Shown: in pieces, positions 37,710-46,632 of the stretch
How positions within the stretch are numbered: position 1 is the stretch's first letter
How the letters are laid out: every line of letters starts with the position of its first letter
Origin: an uncultured Muribaculum sp.
GTDB taxonomy: Bacteria > Bacteroidota > Bacteroidia > Bacteroidales > Muribaculaceae
NCBI GenBank assembly: GCA_910578785.1
Contig: CAJTSJ010000001.1
Location: forward strand, 150,612-214,611
Direction of reading: 5' to 3'
DNA: 64,000 bases
Notes under the pieces: generated by a model
Seen by the model: only the letters and a program-made list of their open reading frames with translations
The model's database searches: none
Told to the model about the DNA's origin: nothing
Made by a program: the position numbers and the translations under genes

Positions 37710-39166
37710 AATATTCCGCTTTTTCTAAATGTGAACATGACTCCGAAACTGTTGCCCAGCAAAGCGCCTCTGTCAGCTCCGATTGAGATGATGCCGCTCG
37801 TGCCTTCAAGCCACTTCGGAGTATAAGTGACTTCGAGCATACCGCTGTAGAGATTCTGCACGTCGGGCAACGGTGTACCGTATGTGCCCCAGTTGCGGGT
37901 ATACGACATGAGCACTCTGTAGCCAAGCTCCTCAAGTGGCTGCCCTTCGAAGCCGATATGATGGCCTATCAGACGGTTGCTGCGGAAGAATATGGACCCG
38001 TCGCGGTTGTATATCGGCGATATGATAAGCGGGTTGCCGATGCCCATGCCCCAATGCTGCCATCCGGTGTAGATGCCATGGTTGTAGTAGTTGTCGGTGC
38101 CGCTGACCTGCTCCGGTATGGACGCGGAGGTATCGTTGTAGACGGCGCCTGACTGGTCCTTGGTATAAAGGTATTCGTAGACAAAACGGCTTATCACCGG
38201 ATTTTTAGGAACCGACACCTCGATTCCCCAGAACCCGTCCTTCCACTCATAGTCGAAGAACATCTGGGAGTGGTCCTCAAACATGTGCTGGTAGTATGCG
38301 CGGAAGCCCCAGTCGGGAGTCGGATTATAGGTCACGCCGAGACTCCACGTTCCCACGTGGTTGCCGTAGATGTTGGTCTGTTCGCCCATCGGAGTGCTGC
38401 TGTCGCCGCCCGACGGGAAGAACACCTTGAGCCAGTCCTTCAGACCGTTGGGCATGTCGATAACATTATCGCCGGAGATGGACTTTCCGCCAAACTGCGC
38501 CGCCATTTCCAGTCCTCCCTCCACCGACCATGGCAGACGGCCGACGTCGCCTATGCGCAGAAACAGCCCCTTGGAATGGTAAAGCACATGTTCGGTGTGC
38601 TTGCGGCTTCCGGCGAAGTCGCGCTGCCATCCGTCGTCGGTAAACATGCCGTAGGCCACATAGCCCTTTACAGCCAGCCAGTTTTTGGTGTAAGGCACCA
38701 CGGTGAACTCCGGTATACCTACCCTCACCTGCGGCACCGGACGCGCATTGCCCGAATAGAGCATGTTGCCGCTGCTCAGACGCGGATTGTTGAACTCGCC
38801 GTAAATCTCCTTGCTTCCGATCATCGCTCCAAGACAGCGGTAACGGACCTCGCCGTAGAGCTGCTGGATGATGAACGACGATGTGTAGTTGTAGGCTCCG
38901 GCTATATCCACTCCGGCACCCCACGTAAACTTTTTGTCGGTCTCCATGTCGCGGAACACCCCGACACGCAGATAACCGTTGTTCTTTTTAATCGACGAAA
39001 GTCCCATCTTGTTGCTGACCAGCCAGAAAGGGGTATTTTCGCCACTGCTGAAGCTCACCTGCGCTTCTCCTCTGTAACGAAGTCCGTCGATGGCCCACGC
39101 ATTGCCGGCGGTCATAGCCGACATCATCAGGAACGCAAGCGACATCCTCACAAAACGTTTTCTCAT
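37706..39166 (-). CDS. Capsule-assembly Wzi-family outer membrane protein
   Basis: A 486-residue protein with a signal peptide ending GNAWA (about residue 25). The remainder is rich in aromatic residues at alternating positions, as in a large beta barrel. The start GLRYRGEAQVSFSSGENTPFWLVSNKMG and the closing RNWGTYGTPL...SGMLEVTYTP region match the Wzi family of Bacteroidales. Wzi proteins in other bacteria help attach capsule to the surface. The co-translated lipoprotein gene overlaps its stop. No glycosyltransferase cluster is adjacent, so the ligand is unknown. Confidence 0.85.
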   Translation of the reverse strand: MRKRFVRMSLAFLMMSAMTAGNAWAIDGLRYRGEAQVSFSSGENTPFWLVSNKMGLSSIKKNNGYLRVGVFRDMETDKKFTWGAGVDIAGAYNYTSSFIIQQLYGEVRYRCLGAMIGSKEIYGEFNNPRLSSGNMLYSGNARPVPQVRVGIPEFTVVPYTKNWLAVKGYVAYGMFTDDGWQRDFAGSRKHTEHVLYHSKGLFLRIGDVGRLPWSVEGGLEMAAQFGGKSISGDNVIDMPNGLKDWLKVFFPSGGDSSTPMGEQTNIYGNHVGTWSLGVTYNPTPDWGFRAYYQHMFEDHSQMFFDYEWKDGFWGIEVSVPKNPVISRFVYEYLYTKDQSGAVYNDTSASIPEQVSGTDNYYNHGIYTGWQHWGMGIGNPLIISPIYNRDGSIFFRSNRLIGHHIGFEGQPLEELGYRVLMSYTRNWGTYGTPLPDVQNLYSGMLEVTYTPKWLEGTSGIISIGADRGALLGNSFGVMFTFRKSGIL

Positions 39167-39251
39167 AAATACATATTTCTATAGTGCAGAAAAAGATTTA
39201 ACATATAGAACAATGGCATAGGCACCATCATATGTTAAATAATGCTAAACT

Positions 39252-40049
39252 TCAATCAAGAATGGATTTTATGTCACCGATTGAGTCAACAGCCGACTGG
39301 TCGGGACGCACCGGCACCACCGACGCATAGCCGCGGTCGGTCCAGTAGAGGTCGGTCTCCGGATTGTCGGGTTCCTCATTATGGAAGCTTCCGGTCAGCC
39401 AGTAGAACGGTCGCCCATGAGGGTCGGCATAATCGGCATACTCCTCGGTCCAGTAGCCACGCGCGGCACGGGTCACCTTTATGCCCTTGCACGACTCGCC
39501 CTTCGGAATGTTGACATTCAGACAGATGTCTGATGGCAGCCCCGACTCAAGCACACGGCGGGTAATCATGTCGACTATAGGCCGGCAGGCCTTGAGGTCG
39601 CACTGCTGGTTGTGGCTGTGGTAGGAATAGCCGATGGAGGGCACTCCTACCATGCAGCCTTCGAGCACGGCACCCATAGTGCCGGAATATATCACATTAT
39701 TGCCGGAATTGGAGCCATGGTTTATGCCGGAAAGAATCAGGTCGGGCTTGCGGTCGAGAAGCGCGTGCATGGCGAGCTTGACGCAGTCGACCGGCGTGCC
39801 GCTGACCGAATACATCTTCGCGCCCATGTAATCGGCATGTTCGGTCACGGTCAGGACTTTGTTGACAGAGATGGCCGACGACTGCCCCGAACACGCCCCG
39901 TCGGGAGCCACGGCGACTACATCGCCCATCGAAGCCACACAGGCCACAAGCTCGTGGATGCCGGGGGCGTCGATTCCGTCATCGTTCGTGATGAGTATCA
40001 GCGGACGGCGGTTGCCTCCGGTCGTCATATCGTGTTGCATAGATTCCAT
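39252..40049 (-). CDS. surE: 5'/3'-nucleotidase SurE
   Basis: A 265-residue metal-dependent nucleoside monophosphate phosphatase. LILITNDDGIDAPGI supplies the Asp-Asp metal ligands, GACSGQSSAIS follows, and SGINHGSNSGNNVIYSGT is the SurE signature. Two further in-frame ATGs (40040, 40028) could serve as starts; the family usually begins only a few residues before the first strand. It is a single gene. Confidence 0.93.
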   Translation of the reverse strand: MESMQHDMTTGGNRRPLILITNDDGIDAPGIHELVACVASMGDVVAVAPDGACSGQSSAISVNKVLTVTEHADYMGAKMYSVSGTPVDCVKLAMHALLDRKPDLILSGINHGSNSGNNVIYSGTMGAVLEGCMVGVPSIGYSYHSHNQQCDLKACRPIVDMITRRVLESGLPSDICLNVNIPKGESCKGIKVTRAARGYWTEEYADYADPHGRPFYWLTGSFHNEEPDNPETDLYWTDRGYASVVPVRPDQSAVDSIGDIKSILD

Positions 40050-40086
40050 AATTCAGACTTATATAAAGCTTATTTATAAAAAATAA

Positions 40087-40111
40087 ATAGCCAGTTTAAC
40101 AAACTGGCTAT
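40087..40111 (-). terminator. GH30 gene terminator
   Basis: An 11-bp perfect stem (40101-40111 with 40087-40097) and 3-base loop. Read leftward it is followed by TTTATTTTTTAT. Confidence 0.85.
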
Positions 40112-40175
40112 AAAATATTTCACAAAATTAGGTATTTCGGCCCAATTATGCAACCTTATCGGGCCTGACGGACGT

Positions 40176-41687
40176 CTATCTTCCGATTTCGACGGTCGAC
40201 ATAGAATGCGGGTCGAGATTCAGGTTAAGATATTTGCCGTCGACCTCCACGGTCACCGAACGGGCCTCGTCGTTGAAGTTTCCGGCCATGACCACCTTGC
40301 GGTTGTCGGGGGTGACGGCCGCAAGCACCGGAGTCTGGTCGGCCTTAGCTCCGTGGTAGCCCACGATCTTAGACCCGGCCGGGATGAAGTTGGAATAGTG
40401 CTTCACGGCGTAGTATTCAGGCGAATACTCGAACGTGCGGGCCTTGGAGTCGACGCGTATTAGGGCGTTCTGCTTCCAGCCCCAGGGGCTCTCGCCGCTG
40501 TCGGTCAGGATGCAGTTCCAGATGTTGTACTCGTCGCATCCGTTGCCGAGATAGTGGTTGATCAGCTCAAACGTGTGTTCGGCGGCCTTCCAGTCAAACG
40601 AACCCCAGCCGCATTCGCTTTCCGAGCAGATGTAGCTCCATTCGGGATGCTGTTCACGGATGGCTGGCAATATGTCGCGGCCCTCCCACTGGAATGCGAT
40701 TCCGCTCACATGGTCACATAGTTCCTTGTCGGAGAGTATCTGCTCCACGTGGTCCTGGCGGTTGGTGTTGAATGTGCCGAGATATAGCTTCACGCCGGGG
40801 TGACGGCGCTTCAGGGTCGGCGCCAGATACTCCTTGTTGAACCGCACCGTTCCGGCCGCCGTCCAGGCGCATCCGGGATAAGGGGTGTAGCTGTAGGCCT
40901 CGTTCTGATATATCACCATGTCGATGGGAATTCCCTGCTCCTTGTATGCGTCGATAAACTTGCAGAAGTATTCGGCGTAGGCCTGCAGATAGCGCGGATC
41001 CTGAATCATATAGTCGATGGTGGCGAGCTGACGCGGAAACTGGCCGTCGCGCGCGCCGGTGAGCTTCATCTCGTCCTCGTCGACCTCACCGCCGACACCG
41101 CTGAACAGCAGATAGTTCGCCTCCTCGGGCAGATTGTTGTACTTGCTGCTGACCACCGGGTAGTCGCCGTGGATCTTCATCCACGACGGCGGGCTCCAGG
41201 GCGAAATCCAGCAGGTCAGGTCGGGATTATAGTGTTGGGCCGCGCGGACAAAGGGGATGATGGCCTTCTTGTCGCGGTCGATGTTGAAGTAGCGGAGCTC
41301 GAAGTCGCCCGGCACCTCGTCGCAGCTGAACCATGAGCGCGCATAGTCGTTGGCTCCCGGAGAGATACGTCCGCGGTTGAAGCGCAGGTCGCCGTCGGGA
41401 GCAAACATACGGCGCAGAATCTCATCCTGCTCCTGGCGGGTCAGCATGCACAGAGCGTCCCAGTCGAGTTCGTTGAACGTCATGCCCCATGCCTTGAACT
41501 TGGTGCCGTCGGCTCCGGCCGACACCTTCATCAGCGGCTCGTTGTCTGCCGTCTTGCTAAGCTTGGCCTGGCCTGTCTGCCAAAGCCCGCTTTCAGTCGA
41601 TTTCACCATCTGCACCTTCTGGGCCGACGCACTTCCGAGCGAAAGGACCAGGGCCAGGGCGGCTACACTTGATTTCTTCATTGTCAT
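40176..41687 (-). CDS. Secreted glycoside hydrolase family 30
   Basis: A 503-residue GH30 enzyme with a signal peptide ending SASAQ (about residue 23). The TIM barrel has WISPWSPPSWMK, the acid/base Glu263 in YQNEAYS and the nucleophile in CSESECGWG (Glu356 or Glu358). The C-terminal beta domain ends LNLNLDPHSMSTVEI. GH30 enzymes of Bacteroidales act on beta-1,6-glucan, glucosylceramide-like or xylan substrates; the sequence alone does not choose. No SusC/SusD pair is nearby. An ATG two codons downstream is an alternative start. Confidence 0.88.
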   Translation of the reverse strand: MTMKKSSVAALALVLSLGSASAQKVQMVKSTESGLWQTGQAKLSKTADNEPLMKVSAGADGTKFKAWGMTFNELDWDALCMLTRQEQDEILRRMFAPDGDLRFNRGRISPGANDYARSWFSCDEVPGDFELRYFNIDRDKKAIIPFVRAAQHYNPDLTCWISPWSPPSWMKIHGDYPVVSSKYNNLPEEANYLLFSGVGGEVDEDEMKLTGARDGQFPRQLATIDYMIQDPRYLQAYAEYFCKFIDAYKEQGIPIDMVIYQNEAYSYTPYPGCAWTAAGTVRFNKEYLAPTLKRRHPGVKLYLGTFNTNRQDHVEQILSDKELCDHVSGIAFQWEGRDILPAIREQHPEWSYICSESECGWGSFDWKAAEHTFELINHYLGNGCDEYNIWNCILTDSGESPWGWKQNALIRVDSKARTFEYSPEYYAVKHYSNFIPAGSKIVGYHGAKADQTPVLAAVTPDNRKVVMAGNFNDEARSVTVEVDGKYLNLNLDPHSMSTVEIGR

Positions 41688-41764
41688 GTATTAAGGTTAA
41701 AAATATTTGTATAAACTACTCATGTGAGGCAGGGAATGAATCAGTCAACCGCACGCCACACCTA

Positions 41765-41772
41765 CAAATATA
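41765..41772 (-). promoter_or_regulatory. -7 promoter box of the GH30 gene
   Basis: Leftward TATATTTG, with TTG at 41795-41797 about 22 bases upstream. It gives a leader of roughly 75 bases. Confidence 0.45.
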
Positions 41773-41864
41773 CGTATTCCCCGCTAATCACACTCAATCC
41801 GCCCGCAAAAAAAATCTGCGCCCCGGCAAATCGGCCGGCAACAACCGGCGGGACTTCCGTGCAT

Positions 41865-42533
41865 CTATATTCCGAACCTCAGCATTATCGAAAGCCCGTG
41901 AAGCGCAGGCCCCCGCAACAGCCCGGAATGCACTTTCTGACCAAAAGGCTTAAGCTCAAGATTGTTGAAATTGTAGCCTACGGTGGCATATATGCCCCGG
42001 TACTTGAAGTATAGGCCACCGACGCATTTCAGGTACGATTCATCCATTTTCCCCCAATACTCATCGCCATAGTCTTCATGTTCCGTCTCAAAAGTCAATA
42101 CCCGCGAGGCCGAATAATGGCCATATCCGATTTCGCCCCACACTCCGGCGGTGAACTTTTTCTTTCTGAAAATCGGATTGCTGAACGCAAGCACTGAAAA
42201 TTCTACCGAATATCCGCACAAAGTGTCGGTATACTCTTTCATCTGCCAGGTCCGGTCAAAATGCGATTCGTAGGAAACTCCCACATATACATTTTTAACG
42301 ACCCTTATATGTGCCGATTCCGCAAACATCCACAGTACCGACTTGTTAAACGGTATAGTAGTCCCGAACGAAATCAGGAATCGATGGAACTTCGGAGTAT
42401 ACGGCTTTTCGGCTACCACCTCCACAACAGAGTCACCCGGCACAACGCAAGCCACAGAATCTGTCCGGCTCTGAGCACCCACCCACACGGCGCACACTGC
42501 CGCCAAAACAATCAATATCAATCTATTCATCAT
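41865..42533 (-). CDS. Small outer membrane beta-barrel protein, paralogue A
   Basis: A 222-residue protein with a signal peptide (VLAAVCAVWVGAQ, cleavage near residue 21). The mature protein consists of alternating aromatic/hydrophobic strands. These include SNPIFRKKKFTAGVWGEIGYGHY and GLYFKYRGIYATVGYNFNNLELKPFG, ending LSIMLRFGI with a C-terminal hydrophobic residue pattern of barrel proteins. It is clearly related to the next gene (42722-43378). Function is unknown. Confidence 0.72.
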   Translation of the reverse strand: MMNRLILIVLAAVCAVWVGAQSRTDSVACVVPGDSVVEVVAEKPYTPKFHRFLISFGTTIPFNKSVLWMFAESAHIRVVKNVYVGVSYESHFDRTWQMKEYTDTLCGYSVEFSVLAFSNPIFRKKKFTAGVWGEIGYGHYSASRVLTFETEHEDYGDEYWGKMDESYLKCVGGLYFKYRGIYATVGYNFNNLELKPFGQKVHSGLLRGPALHGLSIMLRFGI

Positions 42534-42615
42534 ATCATCATAACGTTCTTATTTTCTATCCAGTCCTAACCGGTCATTTATTGTTCTCAAACACTATCCT
42601 AAAGTCCAAAGGTTT

Positions 42616-42641
42616 AAAAATCCCAAAACGTAAATTTGGGA
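42616..42641 (-). terminator. Terminator of the 42722-43378 gene
   Basis: A 7-bp stem (42635-42641 with 42621-42627) and 7-base loop, followed leftward by TTTTT. It separates the two paralogous barrel genes into different units. Confidence 0.65.
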
Positions 42642-42721
42642 CGACTCGTGGTATATTGGCGATTATTATAGAATTACAACAATCCTAATCGAAACGACGC
42701 AGAAGGATTCTTATCATATAT

Positions 42722-43378
42722 TTATATGCCCAAACCAATCTTTAATGCAACCATTCCTATTTCAGGTTTGCGAAATAGCCCCCGACCTCCGTGATTGCCC
42801 GGTTTAATGTCCATATTGCTGAGATACAATTCTGTCATTAAATAAAACCGTCCATACCTAAAGTACAAGCCTGCATTGCCCCAGAGATAGTTATGGTTTA
42901 TACGGTCTGAAAACGGATCATATTCAGCATTAGGCACCAATGGGTCATAATAGTCTTGACTAACTACAAAATATCCATATCCGGCATATCCATAAATTCC
43001 GAAAGAGAACCTGCCTCTTTCAACGAACGGATTAGACATAAATCCCGCCTTAAACTCAATCAGATGCCCCTTCAATAGACTATTATACTTCTCTGTCTCA
43101 TAATTGACCTGTATTCCATAGGCCAATGACAGACCCATATAGAATTTCTTGTATATTCTGTAATTCAAGTCTTGCACAACTCCGGTTGACAACTTCGAGT
43201 CAAACGGTCTTGTCAGACCGATGTCATACACTACGTAATGAAGCTTAGGAGTACTTGTCCTCTGATTATCAACATCTTTTAATAACGAATCCGCGGGTAT
43301 ACTCTCGGCAAAAGAATACGACGGCATCGACATACATACAAAAAGTATAGCTAAAAAGCAAAATTGACGTTTCAACAT
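42722..43378 (-). CDS. Small outer membrane beta-barrel protein, paralogue B
   Basis: A 218-residue protein with a signal peptide ending SYSFA (about residue 24). The segments SNPFVERGRFSFGIYGYAGYGY, GLYFRYGRFYLMTELYLSNMDIKPG and the ending MVALKIGLGI align with paralogue A (41865-42533). It starts 11 bases after the stop of the upstream lipoprotein gene, so they form an operon. Codon use is AT-richer than in paralogue A. Function is unknown. Confidence 0.72.
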   Translation of the reverse strand: MLKRQFCFLAILFVCMSMPSYSFAESIPADSLLKDVDNQRTSTPKLHYVVYDIGLTRPFDSKLSTGVVQDLNYRIYKKFYMGLSLAYGIQVNYETEKYNSLLKGHLIEFKAGFMSNPFVERGRFSFGIYGYAGYGYFVVSQDYYDPLVPNAEYDPFSDRINHNYLWGNAGLYFRYGRFYLMTELYLSNMDIKPGNHGGRGLFRKPEIGMVALKIGLGI

Positions 43379-43389
43379 ACCGATAAAGT

Positions 43390-43887
43390 TTAAAAATACG
43401 ACTCATTTCCCGGAAATGGCACTGTTTCGTGCGTCTCCTGATATTTGATTATATCTTCCTCTGTAACAGTGATTGTCTGATTCCGGGCCTTAAGTTCCTT
43501 CTCTGTCAACACATAGCTTATAAGCTCACAATGGTTTCTTTTAGCAAAATCCACATTTTCACCGATGTACCCCAAACCATCATATATAAGCACCACAAGA
43601 TTAGGATTCTTATCAAAGACATCCTCTATCGTCACTATCTCGCTAAAAATATCTACAGAGAGACCCTTACCTACGGTCTCAATGAAACAATACATATTGT
43701 ATTCGTCGAAATTGGTTGGCAGATAGGTGTTAGGATACTCGGTACTGACCACAATCCATAATATCTCATTAGTTTTGTTTTCCAATTTCAGTATCGGATG
43801 GGTTTTATAGGAAGAACACGACATAAACGCTGAACCTAATACAGACACAGTCAGAATCGCCAATAGAATCTTAATTATCGACTTCAT
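43390..43887 (-). CDS. Hypothetical lipoprotein
   Basis: A 165-residue protein with a signal peptide and a Cys at residue 24 (AFMSCSS), a slightly unusual lipobox, so lipidation is likely but not certain. The mature domain begins with KLENKTNEILWIVVSTEYPN; I recognise no family. It precedes a barrel protein by 11 bases and follows a broken zincin-like gene by 52 bases, all on one strand and probably under the promoter at 44293-44325. Confidence 0.68.
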   Translation of the reverse strand: MKSIIKILLAILTVSVLGSAFMSCSSYKTHPILKLENKTNEILWIVVSTEYPNTYLPTNFDEYNMYCFIETVGKGLSVDIFSEIVTIEDVFDKNPNLVVLIYDGLGYIGENVDFAKRNHCELISYVLTEKELKARNQTITVTEEDIIKYQETHETVPFPGNESYF

Positions 43888-43939
43888 AAATACTTGAATT
43901 AAAAATTGTCACATTAATTAATTTACCACATCCATTATA

Positions 43940-44266
43940 TCATTTAAATGTAAGTGCAGAACCAAGTTTATTAAGCCAATAATTCTTCACTGAACCATAA
44001 ATCGGATGCGAGGTCTCGTTCCAACTGTGAAAACCATTCTCCACAAAATATGAAAACGCTCTGGAACTGGCATCCATCTCTGTCCAATATTTATTATGTT
44101 CACCTTTTCCCATGGCGCTGATTATGGATAATGGGGCATGGCATAGCAGATATATAGGGCCAAAAAGCTGACTCTAAATATAATGCCCATATTCATGCTG
44201 AAAAATAGGATTATCCGGGCCAGGGGATAAATTCCCGGATGCGAGGATGAGGCTGCGCGGTTTCAT
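43940..44266 (-). pseudogene. Zincin-like gene fragment with HEYGH, broken by an in-frame TAG
   Basis: A single frame of 109 codons from ATG (44266) to TGA (43940) is interrupted only at codon 31 by TAG. The stop directly follows the metal-binding motif HEYGH (residues 24-28) plus YI; the next residues are SQLFGP. In Bacteroidales proteins that I recall with this motif the interrupted codon is Gln, so a CAG-to-TAG change would explain it. The rest (HNKYWTEMDASSRAFSYF) is unbroken, so decay is recent. A perfect promoter lies just upstream. Confidence 0.72.
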
Positions 44267-44292
44267 TTTGATTGGTTTAGAGTTATGGAAGT

Positions 44293-44325
44293 GCAAATAT
44301 AACTACAAACACGGCCGATTGCAAA
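44293..44325 (-). promoter_or_regulatory. Promoter ahead of the broken zincin-like gene
   Basis: Leftward TTTG (44322-44325), 20 bases, TATATTTGC (44293-44301). The leader is about 23 bases. It may now serve mainly the downstream lipoprotein and barrel genes. Confidence 0.75.
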
Positions 44326-44518
44326 CAATCCGACATGTTATAAAACATAAAAACCGACGGTTCCTGCATCCGGCACGAAGACCGGCACGCACAGCCCTAA
44401 GATGAGGCCGCCGGAACCGCCGTTAAAAGAGGCTCTTAATTTTCTTGAAATTTTTCCAACAAAATAAATAAGGCGGTTGTTAATAGGATATAAAGAATCA
44501 ACTAAATTATTTAATGTT

Positions 44519-45082
44519 ATGAATCTCTCAAAATTCAACTTCGTTGGTTATTCCAAGAGCTGGTGGCTCGTTCTAATAACCGGTATCCTGATGGTAGTGT
44601 GCGGTTTTGCCTATTGGTTCTGGCCGGTGGCAGGTTTCGCTATCGCATCCCAGATTTTCGGCTGGATGCTTATCCTTGCCGGTATCGTTCAGCTCTGCGT
44701 GGCCGCGGGGCCTCACTTCCCTAAAGGCTGGGGATGGTGGATAGCAGGCGGCATGATCGACATGTTCATCGGCTTCCTGATGGTCAGGAGCATATTGCTC
44801 TCGGAAGAGGTGTTCCCCTACTTCCTTGCACTGATATTCATCTACTGGGGCATCACGCTGATAATCAGCTCCGTCAACGGGCATAAGGGCAAATACTGGT
44901 GGCTCTACCTGGTCAACGGCATCCTGCTGATGCTCATCGGATTCTTCTTCGTCGAGGCAGGCTGGATCCAGAACATGGCCATGGTCAGCTTCCTCACTTC
45001 ACTGGCATTCATCTACTGGGGCTTCTCGATATGCATGTTCGCATACGACATCAAACCGCTCCCGGGCGACGAGGGAAGATAG
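44519..45082 (+). CDS. HdeD/DUF308-family membrane protein
   Basis: A 187-residue integral membrane protein with six hydrophobic helices in pairs, each with a W-rich edge (SWWLVLITGILMVVCG, WIAGGMIDMFIGFLM, WWLYLVNGILLMLIGFFFV). This is the layout of the HdeD/DUF308 family, linked to acid stress in enterobacteria; that role is not established here. The start MNLSKFNF at 44519 is chosen over an in-frame upstream codon in AT-rich sequence. A terminator follows at 45124. Confidence 0.85.
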   Translation: MNLSKFNFVGYSKSWWLVLITGILMVVCGFAYWFWPVAGFAIASQIFGWMLILAGIVQLCVAAGPHFPKGWGWWIAGGMIDMFIGFLMVRSILLSEEVFPYFLALIFIYWGITLIISSVNGHKGKYWWLYLVNGILLMLIGFFFVEAGWIQNMAMVSFLTSLAFIYWGFSICMFAYDIKPLPGDEGR

Positions 45083-45123
45083 AACAGCCAACTACGGACT
45101 ATCAAGAATGAATATAGACCTAT

Positions 45124-45159
45124 GCGGGGGCGCCCAGGCGAGGGTGTTCCCGCTTCTTT
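45124..45159 (+). terminator. Terminator of the HdeD-like gene
   Basis: A 12-bp stem with some G-T pairs (45124-45135 with 45142-45153) and 6-base loop, then TTCTTTAGTT. Confidence 0.65.
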
Positions 45160-45201
45160 AGTTAAATAATCTTATTCAGGATAGTTATAACATACAAATT
45201 C

Positions 45202-45235
45202 TTTGCACAGACCACCTTTTTGTCGTACCTTTATC
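45202..45235 (+). promoter_or_regulatory. Promoter of the 45362 gene
   Basis: TTTG (45202-45205), 21 bases, TACCTTTAT (45227-45235), one base off the -7 consensus. The leader is about 120 bases. It contains AGGAGG at 45345-45350, a Shine-Dalgarno-like site that is unusual for this phylum. Confidence 0.5.
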
Positions 45236-45361
45236 AATCTTGCGGGATACCGTGGCCATAGACCTACGGACACGGACATTAAACCCGGCACGACTTGCTT
45301 AGTCTAATTTAGAGAACAATCAGAATATTAATTAAAAATTTTATAGGAGGACTTGAGTCTT

Positions 45362-46540
45362 ATGATAGCAAAGAAGGCATTTATCACCGCAATTCTGCTC
45401 GCAGGATGCGCAGGTCTGGCATCAGCCCAGAATAGCTATTATGACGACGACATCTACTACGATGCGTCGAAGGACAAGACGGCCAAAGCCAAGAACGAAG
45501 CCCACAAAAAGGCTAAAGAAGAGCAGCGCCAACGCGAACTCGAAGAGCAGCGCCAGGCCGAACAGCAATATTACGAGCAACTCTACCGCGCATATTACGG
45601 CAACTACGACCCGACTCTCGGAGGTCACGACTTCGAGGGTGCCGACGCGTATACTGTCAATGCAGGCTCGTCGAGAAACGTCGACGAATATAACCGCGCA
45701 GGCAAGTATGGCCGCCGCGACACATCGGCTACCGCCCAGCAGGCGTCGGCCGACAACTTCGCCTACACACGACGCATCGAAAAATACCACAACGGCGACA
45801 TCATATCCGATGTCAACGACCCAGCCGTGGTCGAATACTACTATTCGCAGCAACCCGACATCAACATCTATGTGACCACTCCGTCATGGGGATATTACTC
45901 GCCGTGGGACTGGTACTACGGCTATGGCTACCCCTACCGCTGGAACTACTGGGACTGGTACTGGGGTCCGTCGTGGAGCCTGTCGTGGGGTTGGGGTCCA
46001 TCCTGGGGATGGGGTCCGTCATGGGGTTGGTCCTGGGGATGGGGTCCGTCGTGGGGATGGGGTCCGTCATGGGGCTGGGGTCCCGGATGGGGCGTGGCGT
46101 CACGGCCCGGAAGCTACACTCCCAACGGACGTCGTCCGACCGGAGTGCGCAACGGCTACACAGGCCTTTCGTCCAACCCTCATAACCGCCCGGGAGTGTC
46201 GGGCGGATCAACCGGCAACGGCTACAACCGCGGAGGCAACCGCTACGGACTTTCGTCGGGACAGGCCGGCAACTATCGTCCGGGCGGCACCACTACCACA
46301 CGTCCGGCCACCGGAGTGCCGTCATATAATGGAAGCAACTCGTCGACCGGCAACCGCAACGGAAGCTACGGCTCGACCAACATGAACCGTGGACGCAACG
46401 GCGGCTCGTCCAACGGCACATATCGCTCCGGAAGCACATCGCGCAGCTCAAGCGGCTCATTCGGCGGTTCGTCAAGAAGCGGCGGTTCGTCGCGCGGCTC
46501 AGGCGGCGGAGGCGGAAGCCATCGTGGAGGACGCCGGTAA
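45362..46540 (+). CDS. Secreted low-complexity protein with Trp/Gly tandem repeats
   Basis: A 392-residue exported protein, family not known to me. The signal sequence MIAKKAFITAILLAGCAGLASAQ contains both a lipobox-like LAGC and an ASAQ cleavage site, so lipoprotein or plain secretion is open. The mature N-terminus has YYDDDIYYD and a charged K/E/Q-rich helix (about 36-70). Residues ~165-243 are extremely rich in Trp, Tyr and Gly, with near-exact repeats of GWGPSW. The C-terminus is Ser/Gly/Arg/Asn-rich and ends in GGGGGSHRGGRR. A FadL-like channel gene follows 92 bases later. An in-frame TTG three codons upstream is less likely as start. Confidence 0.8.
   Translation: MIAKKAFITAILLAGCAGLASAQNSYYDDDIYYDASKDKTAKAKNEAHKKAKEEQRQRELEEQRQAEQQYYEQLYRAYYGNYDPTLGGHDFEGADAYTVNAGSSRNVDEYNRAGKYGRRDTSATAQQASADNFAYTRRIEKYHNGDIISDVNDPAVVEYYYSQQPDINIYVTTPSWGYYSPWDWYYGYGYPYRWNYWDWYWGPSWSLSWGWGPSWGWGPSWGWSWGWGPSWGWGPSWGWGPGWGVASRPGSYTPNGRRPTGVRNGYTGLSSNPHNRPGVSGGSTGNGYNRGGNRYGLSSGQAGNYRPGGTTTTRPATGVPSYNGSNSSTGNRNGSYGSTNMNRGRNGGSSNGTYRSGSTSRSSSGSFGGSSRSGGSSRGSGGGGGSHRGGRR
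45958..46093 (+). repeat. In-gene tandem repeat encoding GWGPSW units
   Basis: Repeated blocks of tggggatggggtccgtc with small changes encode alternating GWGPSW and GWSWGWGPSW units at about residues 200-243 of the protein. Confidence 0.85.
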
Positions 46541-46632
46541 GCCGCCGGCTCTCCCGCATTCGCCCTGACCTAAATTCAAGCAATCACGCATTATCAACTA
46601 TTTTTCTATCATCAATTTAGCGAAAGAACGAT

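Noticed and set aside
44338..44538. 66-codon leftward frame between the pseudogene and the HdeD-like gene
   Set aside because: It overlaps the HdeD-like gene start in antisense and has no promoter or motif.
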